Under the pieces are notes generated by a model. It had not been told where the DNA came from and ran no database searches. It worked only from the letters and a program-made list of their open reading frames with translations. Positions 1 to 12,600 of a DNA stretch of 64,000 nt are shown here, one piece after another. Made by a program: the position numbers and the translations under genes. The number at the start of each line of letters is the position of its first letter. Within the stretch, counting starts at the first letter, position 1. The DNA is from Primula veris (Eukaryota > Streptophyta > Magnoliopsida > Ericales > Primulaceae). Location of the stretch: positions 26,667,631 to 26,731,630 of the forward strand of contig OY821749.1 of the NCBI GenBank assembly GCA_963682055.1, read 5' to 3'.

Positions 1-185
1 AAAATAATTAAAAATTAACTATCAAATGAAAGAAATCATCAATATATAAACAAAATATCATCTTATCTATAAACATTTTAGTCAAATTATAAAAAAAAAA
101 ACATATTTAGTTCCTTTAATCATTCAAATGCATTTCATGTGCATTTTTTATGCAGATATTACACGTATAATTTTTTTACCCATAT

Positions 186-325
186 AGATAAATTTTAATT
201 ATTTATTTATCTGCGTCGTGTGGCTCTGAAAGATTCTTCGAAGTCGCGAGATTCGGTGTGGTCGCACCTCCTGTACCTCTTTAGTAAAGATAAATTTAGA
301 TTACTTATTTATCTGCGTCGTGTGC
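186..325. repeat. Short direct repeat of about 35 bp, two copies
   Basis: Two near-identical stretches (about 186-222 and 289-325) share AGATAAATTT followed by TTATTTATCTGCGTCGTGTG. They lie about 100 bp apart in otherwise unremarkable AT-rich DNA. No gene could be recognised around them. Confidence 0.6.
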
Positions 326-660
326 TTATGACAAAAAACCACTGTCTGACGGCTATTGTAAGAGTATGTATTGTCGTAATAGTTGTACTCGTCGTCACCC
401 ACCCAACAAACCACGACCGTTAGCCATTCCCAACCTCTCTTTAACCTCTTTCAACTCAACCTCACTACACACCCACCTCATTTGACGTTTTCTTTGTCTT
501 TCTTGGACATCACACACCTCCGCTCTCCGGTCTCCATCGTTCCCCGCCTGGCCTATGCCAACGCCTCTCCCCTCTATGACTCACTCGTCGGAGATTTCAT
601 TTTTCTCTATCCTCACGCTCGACTTTCCCTCTTCTCATGCAAGTCAATTACCAAACATTA

Positions 661-2819
661 ATTCTCACATTTGGTCTAATTTTGGTCCATTAATTTCAAA
701 ATCTTAAATTGAATGAACGTTTAATTTAATCTGTGATTTTGTTTTTAATTTGATAATTATAAACGCTATGAGAAAAAAATGGGTTTAGAGATATGTGTAT
801 GTTTGTAAATAATTGTGATGTAATAGAGACAAGTGTTTATTTTCAGTTAAGTTTTACGAAAAAACTATTTTACCATTTACGTCATCAATTAACAAACACG
901 TGCATAACTTGTCTGTGTTGAGATTGATGCCAATATACTAAATCGAAAATGTTTATTTAGTCTAATATACTAATCAGAAAACTTGTTAGTTGATTATAAT
1001 AAATCGAAATCTGTTATTAATTGAATATACTAAACATTAATTTTCTCGAATTTAAGTTCCATTTTATGTACTAAAAAAAGGAATTTTTGCCCCTTTTCAA
1101 ACATACTCCCTCTGTACGATGGCGATGGCGTCTCTCTCCTTCGCCTCTCTCATCAACTGGCGCTTAAACTAATTACATGATTGGACGTGCTTGTGTTTCT
1201 TTTGAACTATTGTATTCAGCATTGAATTATTTGCCAAACCTATAGATGAGAGGCATATTGCCTGACCCTATTTGGTTGAAACTATTACAACAAATGCACA
1301 ACCTAAAAAAAAGTGCTAGCTTAATGGTGATCGTCAATTGCATTTTTTACTTACAAGTGATATTATGCTTCTTTAAATGACTATAATAGACAAAGTGCTT
1401 TATTTACTTTTTACATGATATTATTACATTAAGGCATGCTTTATTTACTTTTTACATGATATTATTACATTAAGGCATCAAAGCATCACCAATGGTAACT
1501 GTAGTACACATGTTAGAATGAATATGTTTTTTTAGTGGTACAATGGTTATATTAGTCGATGACATGACACTAAAAAATGTGTCAGATTTTAAAAGTTTGG
1601 TTAACTGTAGCAAACAAAGTAAATGAAACCAACTAGTGACAGGACATTAATTGCCTTTAAATATATAGTAGATGCCTATCATCTAATTTAATTTTGAACG
1701 CATAACTCATCTCAGTCAACATGAAAAGTTGTTTTTTTAGTATAAATAATCCCAAAAAATTATAGTAGTCATTACATACCAAACTAAATTACTTCATTGA
1801 CCAAAATACTAATAATTAAATAACTTCCAACCCAATTTTGTTGCACGTAATTTTCAATTAGAGCTAACTTAATTAAACTTTTATATTTAAAATAAAACTC
1901 AGATTACCTTTTTTTGATTAGAGAAAAAAAGACATCATTTTAATTCATTTTTAACCCTTATACAATGAATTAGTACATACAATAATAGTAGTTGTTTAAA
2001 ATGTAAGTCATCGTTAAGTATATTTTCTGTCTCAAATTTATGAAATTTAAAACACATTGAAAATTATATAAATTTAAGAAGATATGAAAATTTATGTCAA
2101 ATTCAACACCGAAATATATTTCACCTAGTTAATGTTTCACTTTTTATGTTTATTGGCAACTTATATACCTTTCAAAATTAAAGTGTAATATTAATGTAGG
2201 ATATAAAGTGTGAATATAAAAATATAAAATAGATAGTTATAGTTAAAACTAAATAAACTAATATAGCATCTAAAAACAACTTAAACCTAACGATTGAATG
2301 TGTAAGTTAAATGTAACTTTATTGATTTACGTGACTAACAAAAAGTAACACCACCATTATAGATACTCTCACTGGGATAAATCTTTTTTCGAACCCTACC
2401 ATACGACAATTACTCGTTTGTTTCATATAAAGCATATCAGTTTACCCGAAGCACTAGTGGAACTCAAAGACATCTAACTTTATCATGGCCAGCAAGGAGG
2501 AGAATACCACTGGCTACTCTTCGTGAATGCCTGAAGAACACACCAAAACATGGTTTAATTATTGGTTGTATTTGTATTGAAAACCACACAGCAGGTTTGT
2601 GTAGCGCATATGTTGTTATGTTTTGTGTATCTCTGTAAAGTTTCCGACTTGTTATTGTACACTTTTGTGTAGAAAACAACCTACACCAAACATATAAAAT
2701 ATACGTACATATAGGCTACATACGATTATGCGCTTTTCTTAAAAGTTTTTCTTTATGCTTATGATGTACTCAGAAGAAAATTGAACACACACAGCATTTT
2801 AAGAACCGACCCGCGCTAG
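661..2819. other. AT-rich intergenic stretch with no recognisable gene
   Basis: No open frame here resembles a known protein. The only notable items are a short frame at about 1,119-1,172 beginning MAMASLSFASL, which looks like a transit-peptide start but stops after about 17 codons, and a perfect short tandem duplication at about 1,398-1,478. Confidence 0.5.
1398..1478. repeat. Tandem duplication of a 40-bp unit
   Basis: The unit starting GCTTTATTTACTTTTTACAT and ending ATTAAGGCAT occurs twice back to back with no visible differences. The lack of divergence suggests a recent slippage duplication. Confidence 0.85.
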
Positions 2820-3345
2820 TTGATTGAAAGAAATGTCGCCAGATTGGTGAACACTGTAACTAAACAATATAGAAGGAACACAAACTTTTGTATGAGTTGT
2901 TAAATGTTTTGTTTTACTCCAGCCCCCTTCCTTATATTACCAGGTATTTCATAGAAAAGTATAAGAAAAACATTAGGACCCGGTGGTAAGTTTTCTGTTT
3001 TCCAATACTTTTAGTCTTGGATTACTAATCCTTTTAAGGTAACGACTTCAGGCATGGCCAGCTCTCATAGTGTGACGGGCGGTGTGTACAAGTCCCGGGA
3101 ACAAATTCACCGCCGTATGACAGACCGGCAATTACTAGCGATTCCGTCTTCATGCAGGCGATTTGCAGCCTACAATCCGAACTGAGGACGGGTTTTTGGA
3201 GTTAGCTCACACTCGCGGGATCATGTATATGAAATAGGTTGCAATTATATCATTTTGTAGATAAGCATACCAATGCCGATAATTTGTCCTCAACGTTGCC
3301 TCTTGAGAAACGTGTTTACCGTCTCCAATTAAAATACCAAATTAA
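2820..3345 (-). pseudogene. Third, broken CHY1 fragment interrupted by plastid rDNA
   Basis: Positions 2,820-2,990 match the CHY1-A intron at about 11,020-11,180 (shared text such as AACACTGTAA and TGTATGAGTTGTTAAATGTT). Positions 3,225-3,330 match the CHY1-B stretch at about 26,165-26,304, including the exon that reads LETVNTCFS in the intact genes. Here that exon has lost 2 bp compared with copy A, which breaks the frame. The intervening CHY1 exon (EKLP...SLRS) is missing and its place is taken by 16S rRNA-like sequence. Only one exon and parts of two introns remain, so this is a non-functional fragment in the same orientation as the two full genes. It shows that CHY1 sequence once also lay on the far side of CP33, or was copied there. 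Confidence 0.85.
3034..3223 (-). pseudogene. Nuclear insert of plastid 16S rRNA (NUPT fragment)
   Basis: The reverse complement carries the universally conserved 3' part of small-subunit rRNA: TTGTACACACCGCCCGTCAC near 3,075, the CGGTGAAT stretch, and GGAATCGCTAGTAAT upstream. The details around them (GAGCTGGCCATGCC, GAAGTCGTTACC, CCAAAAACCCGTCC) fit the plastid form of the gene rather than a cytosolic one. About 190 nt of a roughly 1.5-kb gene is present and many positions have changed, so it is a decayed nuclear copy, not a functional rRNA gene. It lies exactly between two pieces of a CHY1 fragment. Confidence 0.9.
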
Positions 3346-4550
3346 ACCTTAAACCTTATATATGCCACATCACCGGTCTTTCAAAAAATGTTTTTAATTT
3401 AGTCTCTATTTATATTATTATTGTTTATTTCAAGGCCCGTGATTCATACAGATACTGTTTAATGGATACAGATTATAACCACAACAGAGTACTGCGTTTT
3501 AGGTATAGTTGGGACCCATAATATTGTGATTCATACAGAGTATTTAATGGATGCACATAGTATTTAGGTATAAATCAACCCACATTACAAAACATATCTA
3601 ACTTATCAAAGTTTTGATTTTTATTAATATTACATTTAACAATTTTTTTTATTTTTAATTAATATTTAAATTTAGGCTAGGTTCAACTAAGGTTCTACTA
3701 TATTTTTATATGAGTTTTACTGGGTTATATTTTTAGATTTAACAATTTTTTTTATTTTTAATTAATATATTTTTATTTGAGTTTTTAATAACTCGAGTTT
3801 TTATTACGTGACGTGCAATGTACCGTTATGTCATAATTTTTTATTTATTTAGAAGTTAATGTCAAAATTTGACTACACGTTTTTTAATAGAAACACAAAT
3901 AAACGATATGAATAAATGAATAACTATAAGAATTAATATATTAATTATTGTTGAGAATGAGATGAGTCTTTTTTTAGTAGTAAATTAATTTTTTTGACAT
4001 GTGTTCAAAAAAAATGACTAAGATTGTTTCATGTCATCGGGTAGAATTTTTGGATATATACATGGTTTCACTTAAAAAAAATTCTCATGACACAAAATTT
4101 AATACATATATTTGGTACGGAGGTAAACCGCATGTCAAACATACGGTTAATGTCTGCATCAAATATTTAATGTTTGTACACAGGCTATGACTTATTTTAA
4201 TAGGTGAAATCCCGTCACATTTGCTAGAACATAACTACCCGTATTACTACCGCTTAATACTTCTTTACGAAAATACGTACAACTTTGATAATTAAATTTT
4301 TCATATCAAAATTTTTGAAATGAAAAATTGAAAATTCAATCATATAGTTGTAACTATGAACTACGTGATTAATTTTTGAAAATATTTTTTCTGACAACTT
4401 AAATATAAAAAAATTATCGATAAAAATTACACGTATTTTGGTAGAATATATTTGTTCCGAAACAACTAATTAAATTGAACGACGTTAATTATTAAATTTA
4501 TATATTTAATTTTAGCTTATCCAAATTTTACAATTCAACGATCTTCAACA
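3346..4550. other. AT-rich stretch upstream of CP33, no gene seen
   Basis: No coding frame is recognisable. A segment containing AACAATTTTTTTTATTTTTA occurs at about 3,635-3,667 and again at about 3,738-3,770, so a local duplication is present. The region would include the distal promoter of CP33, but I see no identifiable regulatory element. Confidence 0.4.
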
Positions 4551-4551
4551 G

Positions 4552-4583
<32 letters not shown>

Positions 4584-4588
4584 CTGCC
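4551..4588 (+). promoter_or_regulatory. CT- and TA-dinucleotide tract just upstream of the CP33 start
   Basis: A (CT)n run followed by a (TA)n run directly precedes the start context TGCCATGGCG. CT-rich 5' leader tracts (Y patches) are common near plant transcription starts. Whether this acts as leader or core promoter cannot be decided from sequence. Confidence 0.45.
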
Positions 4589-7500
4589 ATGGCGACCACC
4601 GCCATAAATTCAACCACAAAAATCCCAAAAATACACCCAAACAACAATCACTTCTTCACCCACTTAATAATACCCACTTCAATCAAACCCTTTTTTAAAC
4701 TAAAACTACACCACAATAATTCATTCCACACCACTCCTCCTCTCTCTCTCTCTCTCTCTCTCCCTCTCCCTCTCCCTCTCCTCCGTGCCTATCCAGAAAC
4801 CGAGACCGACCCATTTTACGACTCGGAAAATGAGGAAGAGGGTCTTGAGGAAAACTACAATGATGGTGATGACGAGACAGAGTTTGGGAGATTGTATGTC
4901 GGTAACTTGCCTTACGCTATGGCTTCCGCTCAGTTGTCCGAGTATTTCGTCGAGGCTGGTCGCGTTGTTTCTGTCGAGGTTTGTTTGTTTTGGTTGAGTT
5001 TAGGAATCAATGAATAATAGTCAGTGTTTTATTAAGCGAAATCTTAGTTAGAGGCCTAAAAAACGGAAAAGGAAGCTTTTTAAGCTTTCCTTAAGTTTTG
5101 AATCGAGCTTTTTTACTGCGAAGCGCGGTTTTTTGTAACTTGCCTTATGATATAGCTTCCGCTCCGGCTCAGCTCTCCGAGTTCTTTGTTGAGGCTGGTC
5201 GCGTTGTTTCAGTCGAGGTTTGCTTTTGCTTTTGTTTTTGTTTTTCGTTTTCTGTTTTTGTTTTTGGTTGAGTTTAGGAATGAATGCATCATAACTGTCT
5301 TGATTTGAATATGATAAAGAGTTTTTGTATTAACTTTGCACTAGTTTAGTGTATTGTGGTTGAAGATGGTTTTGAAGAATATGTTGTTAAGTTGCCTTAA
5401 GCCATGTCGGCTCAATTATCCGAGTTTTTGACGGTCGTTGTTTCGGTTGAGGTTTTTTTTTTGGTTGAATTCAGATATGGATGAATAATAATTTACTTGA
5501 TTTGAGCGTGATAAGGCATTAAGACTGTTTGTTTCGGAATCTCGACGGCTTGTTTGAGTGCAGTATTTTTGTTTTTTTGTTGAGTTTAGGTATCAATGCT
5601 ATTCGTTTTTAGAAGTTCTACTGTTAAAGGGTAAAATTTGGATCTTACAAGATGCTATTAAAATTGCCCGACGACTTTTTTTGGTTTCAGGTTTTAAGCC
5701 CATTTTGTTATTTGCTTATAAGTTGTTCATTGAGTTTAGTTAGCAATGAATAATAATCAACTTGATTTGAGTATGATAAGACATCCCCATATTATTTAAA
5801 ATCCTGCCAGAAAGTACATATTTTAGATTTTAGATTTTAGATTTTAGATTTTAGATTTTAGATTTTAGATTTTAGATTTTAGATTTTAAAATAGTGGATT
5901 AGCATCCCCATATATTTCACTCGTATTCCGTCGCTGGCATTAAGGCTGCTTGTTTCGAAATCTCGAGGGCTTCTTTGAGTGTAGTAATTTTGTTTTCTTG
6001 TTTTCTGTTCTTTTTGTTGGTTGAGCTTTGAAGCCAATGAATCATAACTGACTTGATTTGAGTATGATAAGACATTTTTGTATGAAATTTGCATCATGTT
6101 AGTGTTTGGTGGTTAGAAATGGTCTTGAGGCTGTTGTTTCGACATACTGAAGGCTTGTTTGACTGCAGTTTTAAGAATATGAACTGGCTTTTTGGAGTTT
6201 TAGGGAAAAGCTGGATTTCTACAGCTTAAAATTCTTAACCTTTTCAAGGGTAGAAACTTAAGTGGACCTTATATGTTAAAAGGAATAACTTTGAGCTTAA
6301 ATGTTGTTAACAGAATAGCCCAATGCCTTTTCTGGTTTCAGAGCTTAAGCTCAAATTATCTTATTTTTGCTTACAAGTTTACAGTTCATTATCTATGAAA
6401 GCTAGATTATTATTTTTGGCTTTCTGGCCCTAAAAAGATGGAAGTTTTAAGCTGAATGAACATTCTTTGTTTTCTCAGCCTCTAGTAAATCTATCATGTC
6501 TGCTTAATATATCACCGAACTATTAGTCTTCAACTATTGGCCTGGAGTAATCATATCCTGTAAACCCAATTGATGAAACCATTACCAGATATAGTAGTCC
6601 TATAAATAAGCGTGAAGATAGTGCAGATAAATTAGTCCAAACATGTTATGAAAAAAGAATCGATTGTGTTAACACTTAAAAAGTTGATTCCAACATACTA
6701 CTGTGAAACATTTGTGTTTGGGTATTAATGAAATTTTAGATTTGAATTTGGAAAGGGTAAATGAGAAGACATAAATTCACATGAATCTTATTTTGCGTTC
6801 TGAACCAGCTTGTGTTTACAATGTTCCAGATTCAGCTTTTGTTTCAAAAAATAAATTTGAACTGCACCCAAGTTTAAGGATTACTTCCCATATTAGCCTA
6901 AATCATGGGGATTTGATGGGCTTCAGTAATTAGCAGCCAAATCAATATATTGTACTTTTTGTAATTGATTAATATCAAATCCAGTTCCATATAAGTTTTG
7001 AAATAATCAGGTAAATATCTGTTTCAGATTGTTTATGACCGAGTGACAGATAGGAGTAGAGGATTTGCATTTGTGACGATGGGTAGCATGAAAGAGGCGA
7101 GGGAGGCCATTCGTATGTTTGACGGATCTGTAAGCCTATTTCATTCTCCTGGCACTGTTTTTTTTGGGTATATTTTCACCTTTATATATGCGTGTTTCTT
7201 ATATATGTATTGTCTGCATGTTTACACCAATTGGGAATACAAGTATAAAGAAGAAAAGTGAAAATGAATGTATCAGTATAAATTGGGAGTTTACTCTTTC
7301 TGACTATTTAAGTTGGGAACTCATCATGATAGAAGTTGTGAGATCTCAGGTATACTAAAGTTTATCACCAAGGTCTATTAATTACTGACAAGCCTATATA
7401 CTTGGTTAAGTGGCTTGTAATGATCGTATTAATCAGAATGTGTACCATTTTATAAAAAATAATTTTTGCGTTTCTTTCTATCTAGTTTACTTGAGATATT

Positions 7501-8845
7501 CTGTGGTTTGAACTCTGGGGCAACTATTTAATATTTATCAATGAATCTATTATCATTGCCTTCTCTAGATCCTAAATTTGATTGTTGACATCTTAGTCCA
7601 TGATCCTAGATTCGTGACCTCCACATGCTATGTTTGTGGATCTTACTTCCTTGTCTCTTTGTCTTTTTTTGTTCAAGATTCGGCTCGATTCAATTTTTTG
7701 CTCTAAGGTAACATATTGTTGTTAACCTCAGCAAATCGGAGGCAGAACTGTTAAGGTGAACTTCCCAGAAGTGCCAAGGGGAGGAGAGAGAGAAGTCATG
7801 GGTCCTAAAATACGTAGCAGCAACCAAAGCTTTGTCGATAGCCCTCACAAAATTTATGCGGGAAATCTTGGTTGGGCTCTCACTTCTCAAGGTCTTAGAG
7901 ACGCCTTTTTTGACCAACCGGGTTTATTAAGTGCAAAAGTCGTCTATGATAGGGCTACTGGAAGATCTCGAGGATTTGGTTTCATCACCTTTTCATCAGC
8001 CGAGGCAATGGAATCTGCCCTTAACACTATGAATGAAGTGGTAAGAAATTTTAGGAAGTTATCTTGTTTTTGGCACCCTAAGACCTTGTTTGATTGGATC
8101 TTTAAGCTTAACTTTTTTTTAATGGAAAGACATTTGGTTGAATTGCTTAATGGCAGAGGTTTTCTGATTTTTGGCCGGAAAAATGCTGAAGTTTTAAGCT
8201 GGACCTACCAGCCTTTTTTCTCTCAACCTTAGTAAAAAAATCAATTTATTTGTTTAAAAGCTTCAAACAAACATGACCTTAAAAAAGGTAGTACTATTTT
8301 GTATATGGGAAACTTTTTTCTCGTTAAAATTATGGATCTTGATATATTTCTGTCTTCTTACTCGTACAACCAGCTTACTAAAAAGACACCACTACAATTG
8401 TTATTAGCACCCTTTCCCATTTTTCACTGAAAGCATTTAGGATATGCCGTAGCGTAAGCCATGCGGATATAATCTTTTCTGCTTACAAGAAGTACAAGTG
8501 AACAGTTAAACAATCCGGCACACATGTCGTGTTTACACTTTCAAAAAGAAATCATGGTGCTCCAACATCCTTTGTTACCTTTTTTCTAAACTTGAATTTA
8601 ATACCAGTCTAACAGTGAAGGAGGTTCCAATTTTTTAGTTTAAGCATGAAGAATGGAATTATTTTGTTCCACTGTTTTTGCGTTCTCAATAATCTATATG
8701 TTTTCTGCTAAACTTGTCTGATTAGGAGTTGGAAGGACGACCTCTGAGACTAAACAAAGCCGAGCAAAGAGACCCCTCTCCGCCATTGCCACAGGGTGGA
8801 CAAGAAAGTAATTTTCGAAGCAGAGAAATATTTTCTAGTTTTTGA
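4589..8845 (+). CDS. CP33: Plastid RNA-binding protein CP33 (two RRM domains), four exons
   Basis: Exons 4,589-4,978, 7,028-7,129, 7,732-8,040 and 8,726-8,845 join in frame to give 306 residues. All junctions are GT-AG. The N-terminus (MATTAINSTT, rich in Ser/Thr and basic residues, few acidic) looks like a plastid transit peptide, followed by an acidic linker (about residues 72-97). RRM1 runs from LYVGNLPYAM to VKVNFPEVP with RNP1 SRGFAFVTM; RRM2 from IYAGNLGWAL to LRLNKAEQ with RNP1 SRGFGFITF. The order acidic linker, RRM1, RRM2 and the NFPEVPRGGE linker fit the CP33 branch of plastid ribonucleoproteins, which stabilise and help edit plastid mRNAs. The start was chosen because it opens the transit peptide in a good plant context (GCCATGG). 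Intron 1 is about 2 kb and carries repeated copies of the exon-1 end. Confidence 0.95.
4894..6180 (+). repeat. Tandem repeats of the exon-1 end plus intron-1 start inside CP33
   Basis: The real exon end (to 4,978) and the first part of intron 1 recur downstream. Copy 2 exon-like part, about 5,134-5,217, still reads NLPYDIAS and EFFVEAGRVVSVE. Copy 3, about 5,391-5,451, is more decayed. Each copy keeps a GAG|GT donor. Intron-type units marked by TTGAGTTTAG and ACTTGATTTGAGTATGATAA follow near 5,578, 5,730 and 6,019. The spacing of the donors is about 239 and 234 bp. The best reading is local unequal duplication spanning an exon-intron junction, followed by decay of the coding parts. Confidence 0.85.
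5821..5889 (+). repeat. Heptamer minisatellite (TTTTAGA)n in CP33 intron 1
   Basis: About nine or ten uninterrupted copies of the 7-mer TTTTAGA occupy this stretch. It resembles but is not the plant telomere heptamer TTTAGGG. It lies inside the larger intron repeat array. Confidence 0.9.
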
Positions 8846-9624
8846 AAGGAAATGAACTAGGTATTCGTTTCTTTTCATATTTAGGAAAATGTGATAAGAG
8901 TATTCCTAGGAATCGGGCTGAAGGCCTTTTTTTTTTTGCTTTGTGTTGATGTGTTATGAATCAATATTCTAATGCTTATTAAAAAAGAAAGAAAGGGTCT
9001 GATTCTCAATTTCTCATAGTAATATATTTCCTTTGCATTTAGCTGAAGTTTGTTTTTTAATAGTAGCTCTTTAACCTCTGTATACGGGGTCAAAGCCCAG
9101 AACAGACTCAGAAACATAAAAGTTGTCCATACATAAACTTTACATAACTTGGCTTATCAAAATAAATAAATAAAATATAAAGTTTACATATATTGTCATA
9201 GAATACTTAAATAAATGGAAATACACCTCCTTTAGTTTCCCCCTCAATTTAGATGGTTAACTAACAACCTTTACTTGGAAAAGAAAGCTCTCTGAGTTTG
9301 AATGCGGCTATTTTCATATGGATGATAATATTTAAGCTGATATTAATACTACCTATTATCGACTGATGAAATAAAAACAAGCATAGGACAATGAACTTAT
9401 TAAATCGTACATGAAAAAGTTTGCATACATAATCCAAATAGATTACATGCGTTATTAGACATCTCTGACCTTTGACTTATTAAATATTAGGAACAAAATT
9501 TGTTTCCTCTTAGCTTTAATTTTCTGTCTATATTATTATATAAAGCCGTAAAATAGAAATACAAATTTATTGAGAGAAGCTGAGCTTAAAAGCTGCATTG
9601 AATAAGCACAGAAGAAGCAGCATG

Positions 9625-12600
9625 CTAGAGTTTGGACTGTGCGTTATAGAAAGTTGATGTAGATCTAGCAGGAAGTTGCAATGGTTCCCAATTTTCATCG
9701 TCGAGAAAACATGCGTTCACCATTTCATCGCTAACCAACTCCAACTTAGATGGATTCCACTGTTAAATTGAAAGTAGTAATAAAAAACATCAACAACATT
9801 ATGTTTCGTAAAACACTTATATACGATTTCATGCATTAAAACACGGTTACATGAATTACTCTTAAGCAAAATTTAGGCAATTGACTTGACATCTCAATTT
9901 GATTTAGTAATTAACCAAAATAGTGGACAGATAAGAAACTATCCATTTGTGTAATCGAATGGAATCTGTTTATCACATGCTTTCCAATTTTTGTGTGTTG
10001 CATTTCCAGCTATATCGATAAAATGTTGGAACAAGTGTGATTTTGATTGTATCATGTAGAATATCATCCTAAATATTAAATCTCATACAGGCTTGAATCT
10101 TAACCTTTGCAGTATCCATAATTTTAAATTAATACGATTGAGTGGGATGCTTAATGAATTTGATGGAACGGGGTGTTCTTTAACATGTTCAAGTAAATTA
10201 AGCAGTCTCCGTCGCTAAATTAAAGATGTTTGTATCTCTTCTTGTTAATCGGACGAGCTTGATAAGTAAATCATTATATCATCCTTAAACGATTATATTT
10301 ATTTAAAATATATCATAGAACGAGCTTGATAATTCACTACTAGTAAGTGGCTAAGTGCATATTTTGATACCTGTGGTTTCATATCCTTTTCCACTAGCAT
10401 TGCTCTTGTTCCCTGCAGTAAAATATGTATGCCTTCAATAACACAAAAAATTGGATGTCTTATATTTCATTAAATAGATTGCGTTCTCTGCGTCATATTT
10501 TTAATCGCTAGCTTTCACTTTGTTCCCGCGACTTTAATAACAAAAATCAACCTTTTCCTTTACCTCTTAAACTAGATTTCATCAGTTAAATTGTCTAAGC
10601 TGTTTTTTTTTTATAATATATTCACTCTTAAAAGAACTCGAATTTTGTAACTAGATTTTCAAACAAAGGTCTGAACTATGTGGCTATGTATGGAAAAATA
10701 AGGTCTAACATCATGCATTAGGTTTTGATTTCAAGTGACGCGCTTAGAGCTCTACTAAACTAAGAGAAGAACCGAGAGAGAATTCTTTTAAAAATTAGGT
10801 AATGATTAGGCCTTGAACGAGTAAATGTGTAATTGGTGTAACCTCCAATACATCGCTTCTGACAGTTCTCCATATAGCATGGCAAAATATATTGAACTCT
10901 CGAACAAGACATTGTTCATAGGTCTGATATCGTCCAACTCTAATCTGGAAAAGTAAATAAAAATGAATAACTGCTAAACTGCATTGTATTTAGAACAAGA
11001 ATCGATTTCACCGTAAAATGTAGCAAAATTGGTGAACACTGTAAACAATATAGGAGAGACACAAACTTCTGTATGAGTTGTTAAATGTTTTTTTATTCCA
11101 GCCCCCCTCCTTATAATACCAGCCTACCAGGTAGGTATTCATAGAAAAGTTTAAGAAAAATATTAGACCCCTGTGCTAAGATTTCCAAATAGATCCATTA
11201 GTTGTAATCTGTAGAGATCAACTTCCGAATTTTCAATTTAGACCAACTTCCAAATTTCTATAAATTAAGTAATTTGTTATTTATGTTTAATAATTTTCTG
11301 TTTAGTAATACCTTTTTTTTTGGTGAATAAATACATAAAACTTGATTAGTCAAAGTTATATAAATCTAGTGGCAGTGGCTTTTACCGATCTTAGGGAAAG
11401 TTTTAGGCTAAATGGAGAGGATGACTTCAATGAGCTGATGGCTTGAGTTACCCACTTGTCTTTTGTGCTTATGGGTAGCTTTTCCTGAAACAAATATATT
11501 ACAAAATGATTATATTTAACATATAATTTTATTTTCCTAATCTTATCATATGATAAATAGGTTGATATTATATCAGCAACTAATATCAACTATTTATACA
11601 AGGATTTTGTAGATAAACATACCAATGCCGATAATATGTCTTCGACATTGTCTCTTGAGAAACATGTGTTTATGGTCTCGAGCCTAAAAAAATAGAAAAG
11701 AAAATAATGGCGAGAGAACATAAAGGTAAAAAAAAATGAGTTCATTGATCTTTCCCAGTGTTGAAGCAATAATAGGTATTTTGATGGCTGTTATGATGAG
11801 TGAGATATCACAAACCTTAAATATGAGCTATCGCCCACTAGTTTTACGGGCTGCGAATATCTGCTGATAATATCCCCAATAGTCCTAGTATCCACTGAAT
11901 GTTCCATTGAGGTGAGTTCCTCTTCCAGAGAAGATATATCCTGATAAATAGTTTGCATAACATATCTTGCAACATATATACAAAAATAACCATGGAGTAC
12001 ATCTTTCTACCACCATCGAAAAGGTATACTTTTGTACTTATAAGATTTGACGTACCAAACGAGCCCGGTATCTGCATACTAATATGTGTTATATATTTTT
12101 ATCTTAGAAATGTCAGTCAAATTTTCTAGATGAACATGATGAATAATTGTACTATGGAATAGAAGATGAAAGGAGCTTTCACTTATACAGGGATTGAATT
12201 TAGTGTCAAACTTATATAAGATGAACTGTTTGTTTTAGCGACAAATAAATTTCTTAATGAAAGGAACGTCATGCTTCAGACCAAGTAAGAATTCTAATAC
12301 AATTAAAATGTCACCTTGGAACAAACAAAATGAGTTGCCAGGCCACATGCAATCATTTCGATTCCGTTCAAGCGAGATCCCGTGAGGCCAAGGTATTCTC
12401 CTATTCATTTATAAATTCCAACAAGAATTAGTAATAAAGGATCAAATTCAAAATAAGACCAAAATATTAAGCATAAACTTGGTATGTACTTCATCGATAC
12501 ATATCTGAAACTTGGGTAACTCACTGGAGTAACTATGAGCTTGATTGTTTCCATGCAGCGTATATGAACGATTTTTTTTTTGCCTACATTTCTATTTTCT

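Noticed and set aside
220..661. Two overlapping open frames of 67 and 92 codons
   Set aside because: No family resemblance, no clear transcription or splice context; codon content looks like chance in a locally less AT-rich stretch.
1119..1172. Short frame MAMASLSFASL... resembling a transit-peptide start
   Set aside because: It stops after about 17 codons and no matching downstream exon was found; at most a relic.
2464..2679. 71-codon minus-strand frame
   Set aside because: No motif or family match; likely chance.
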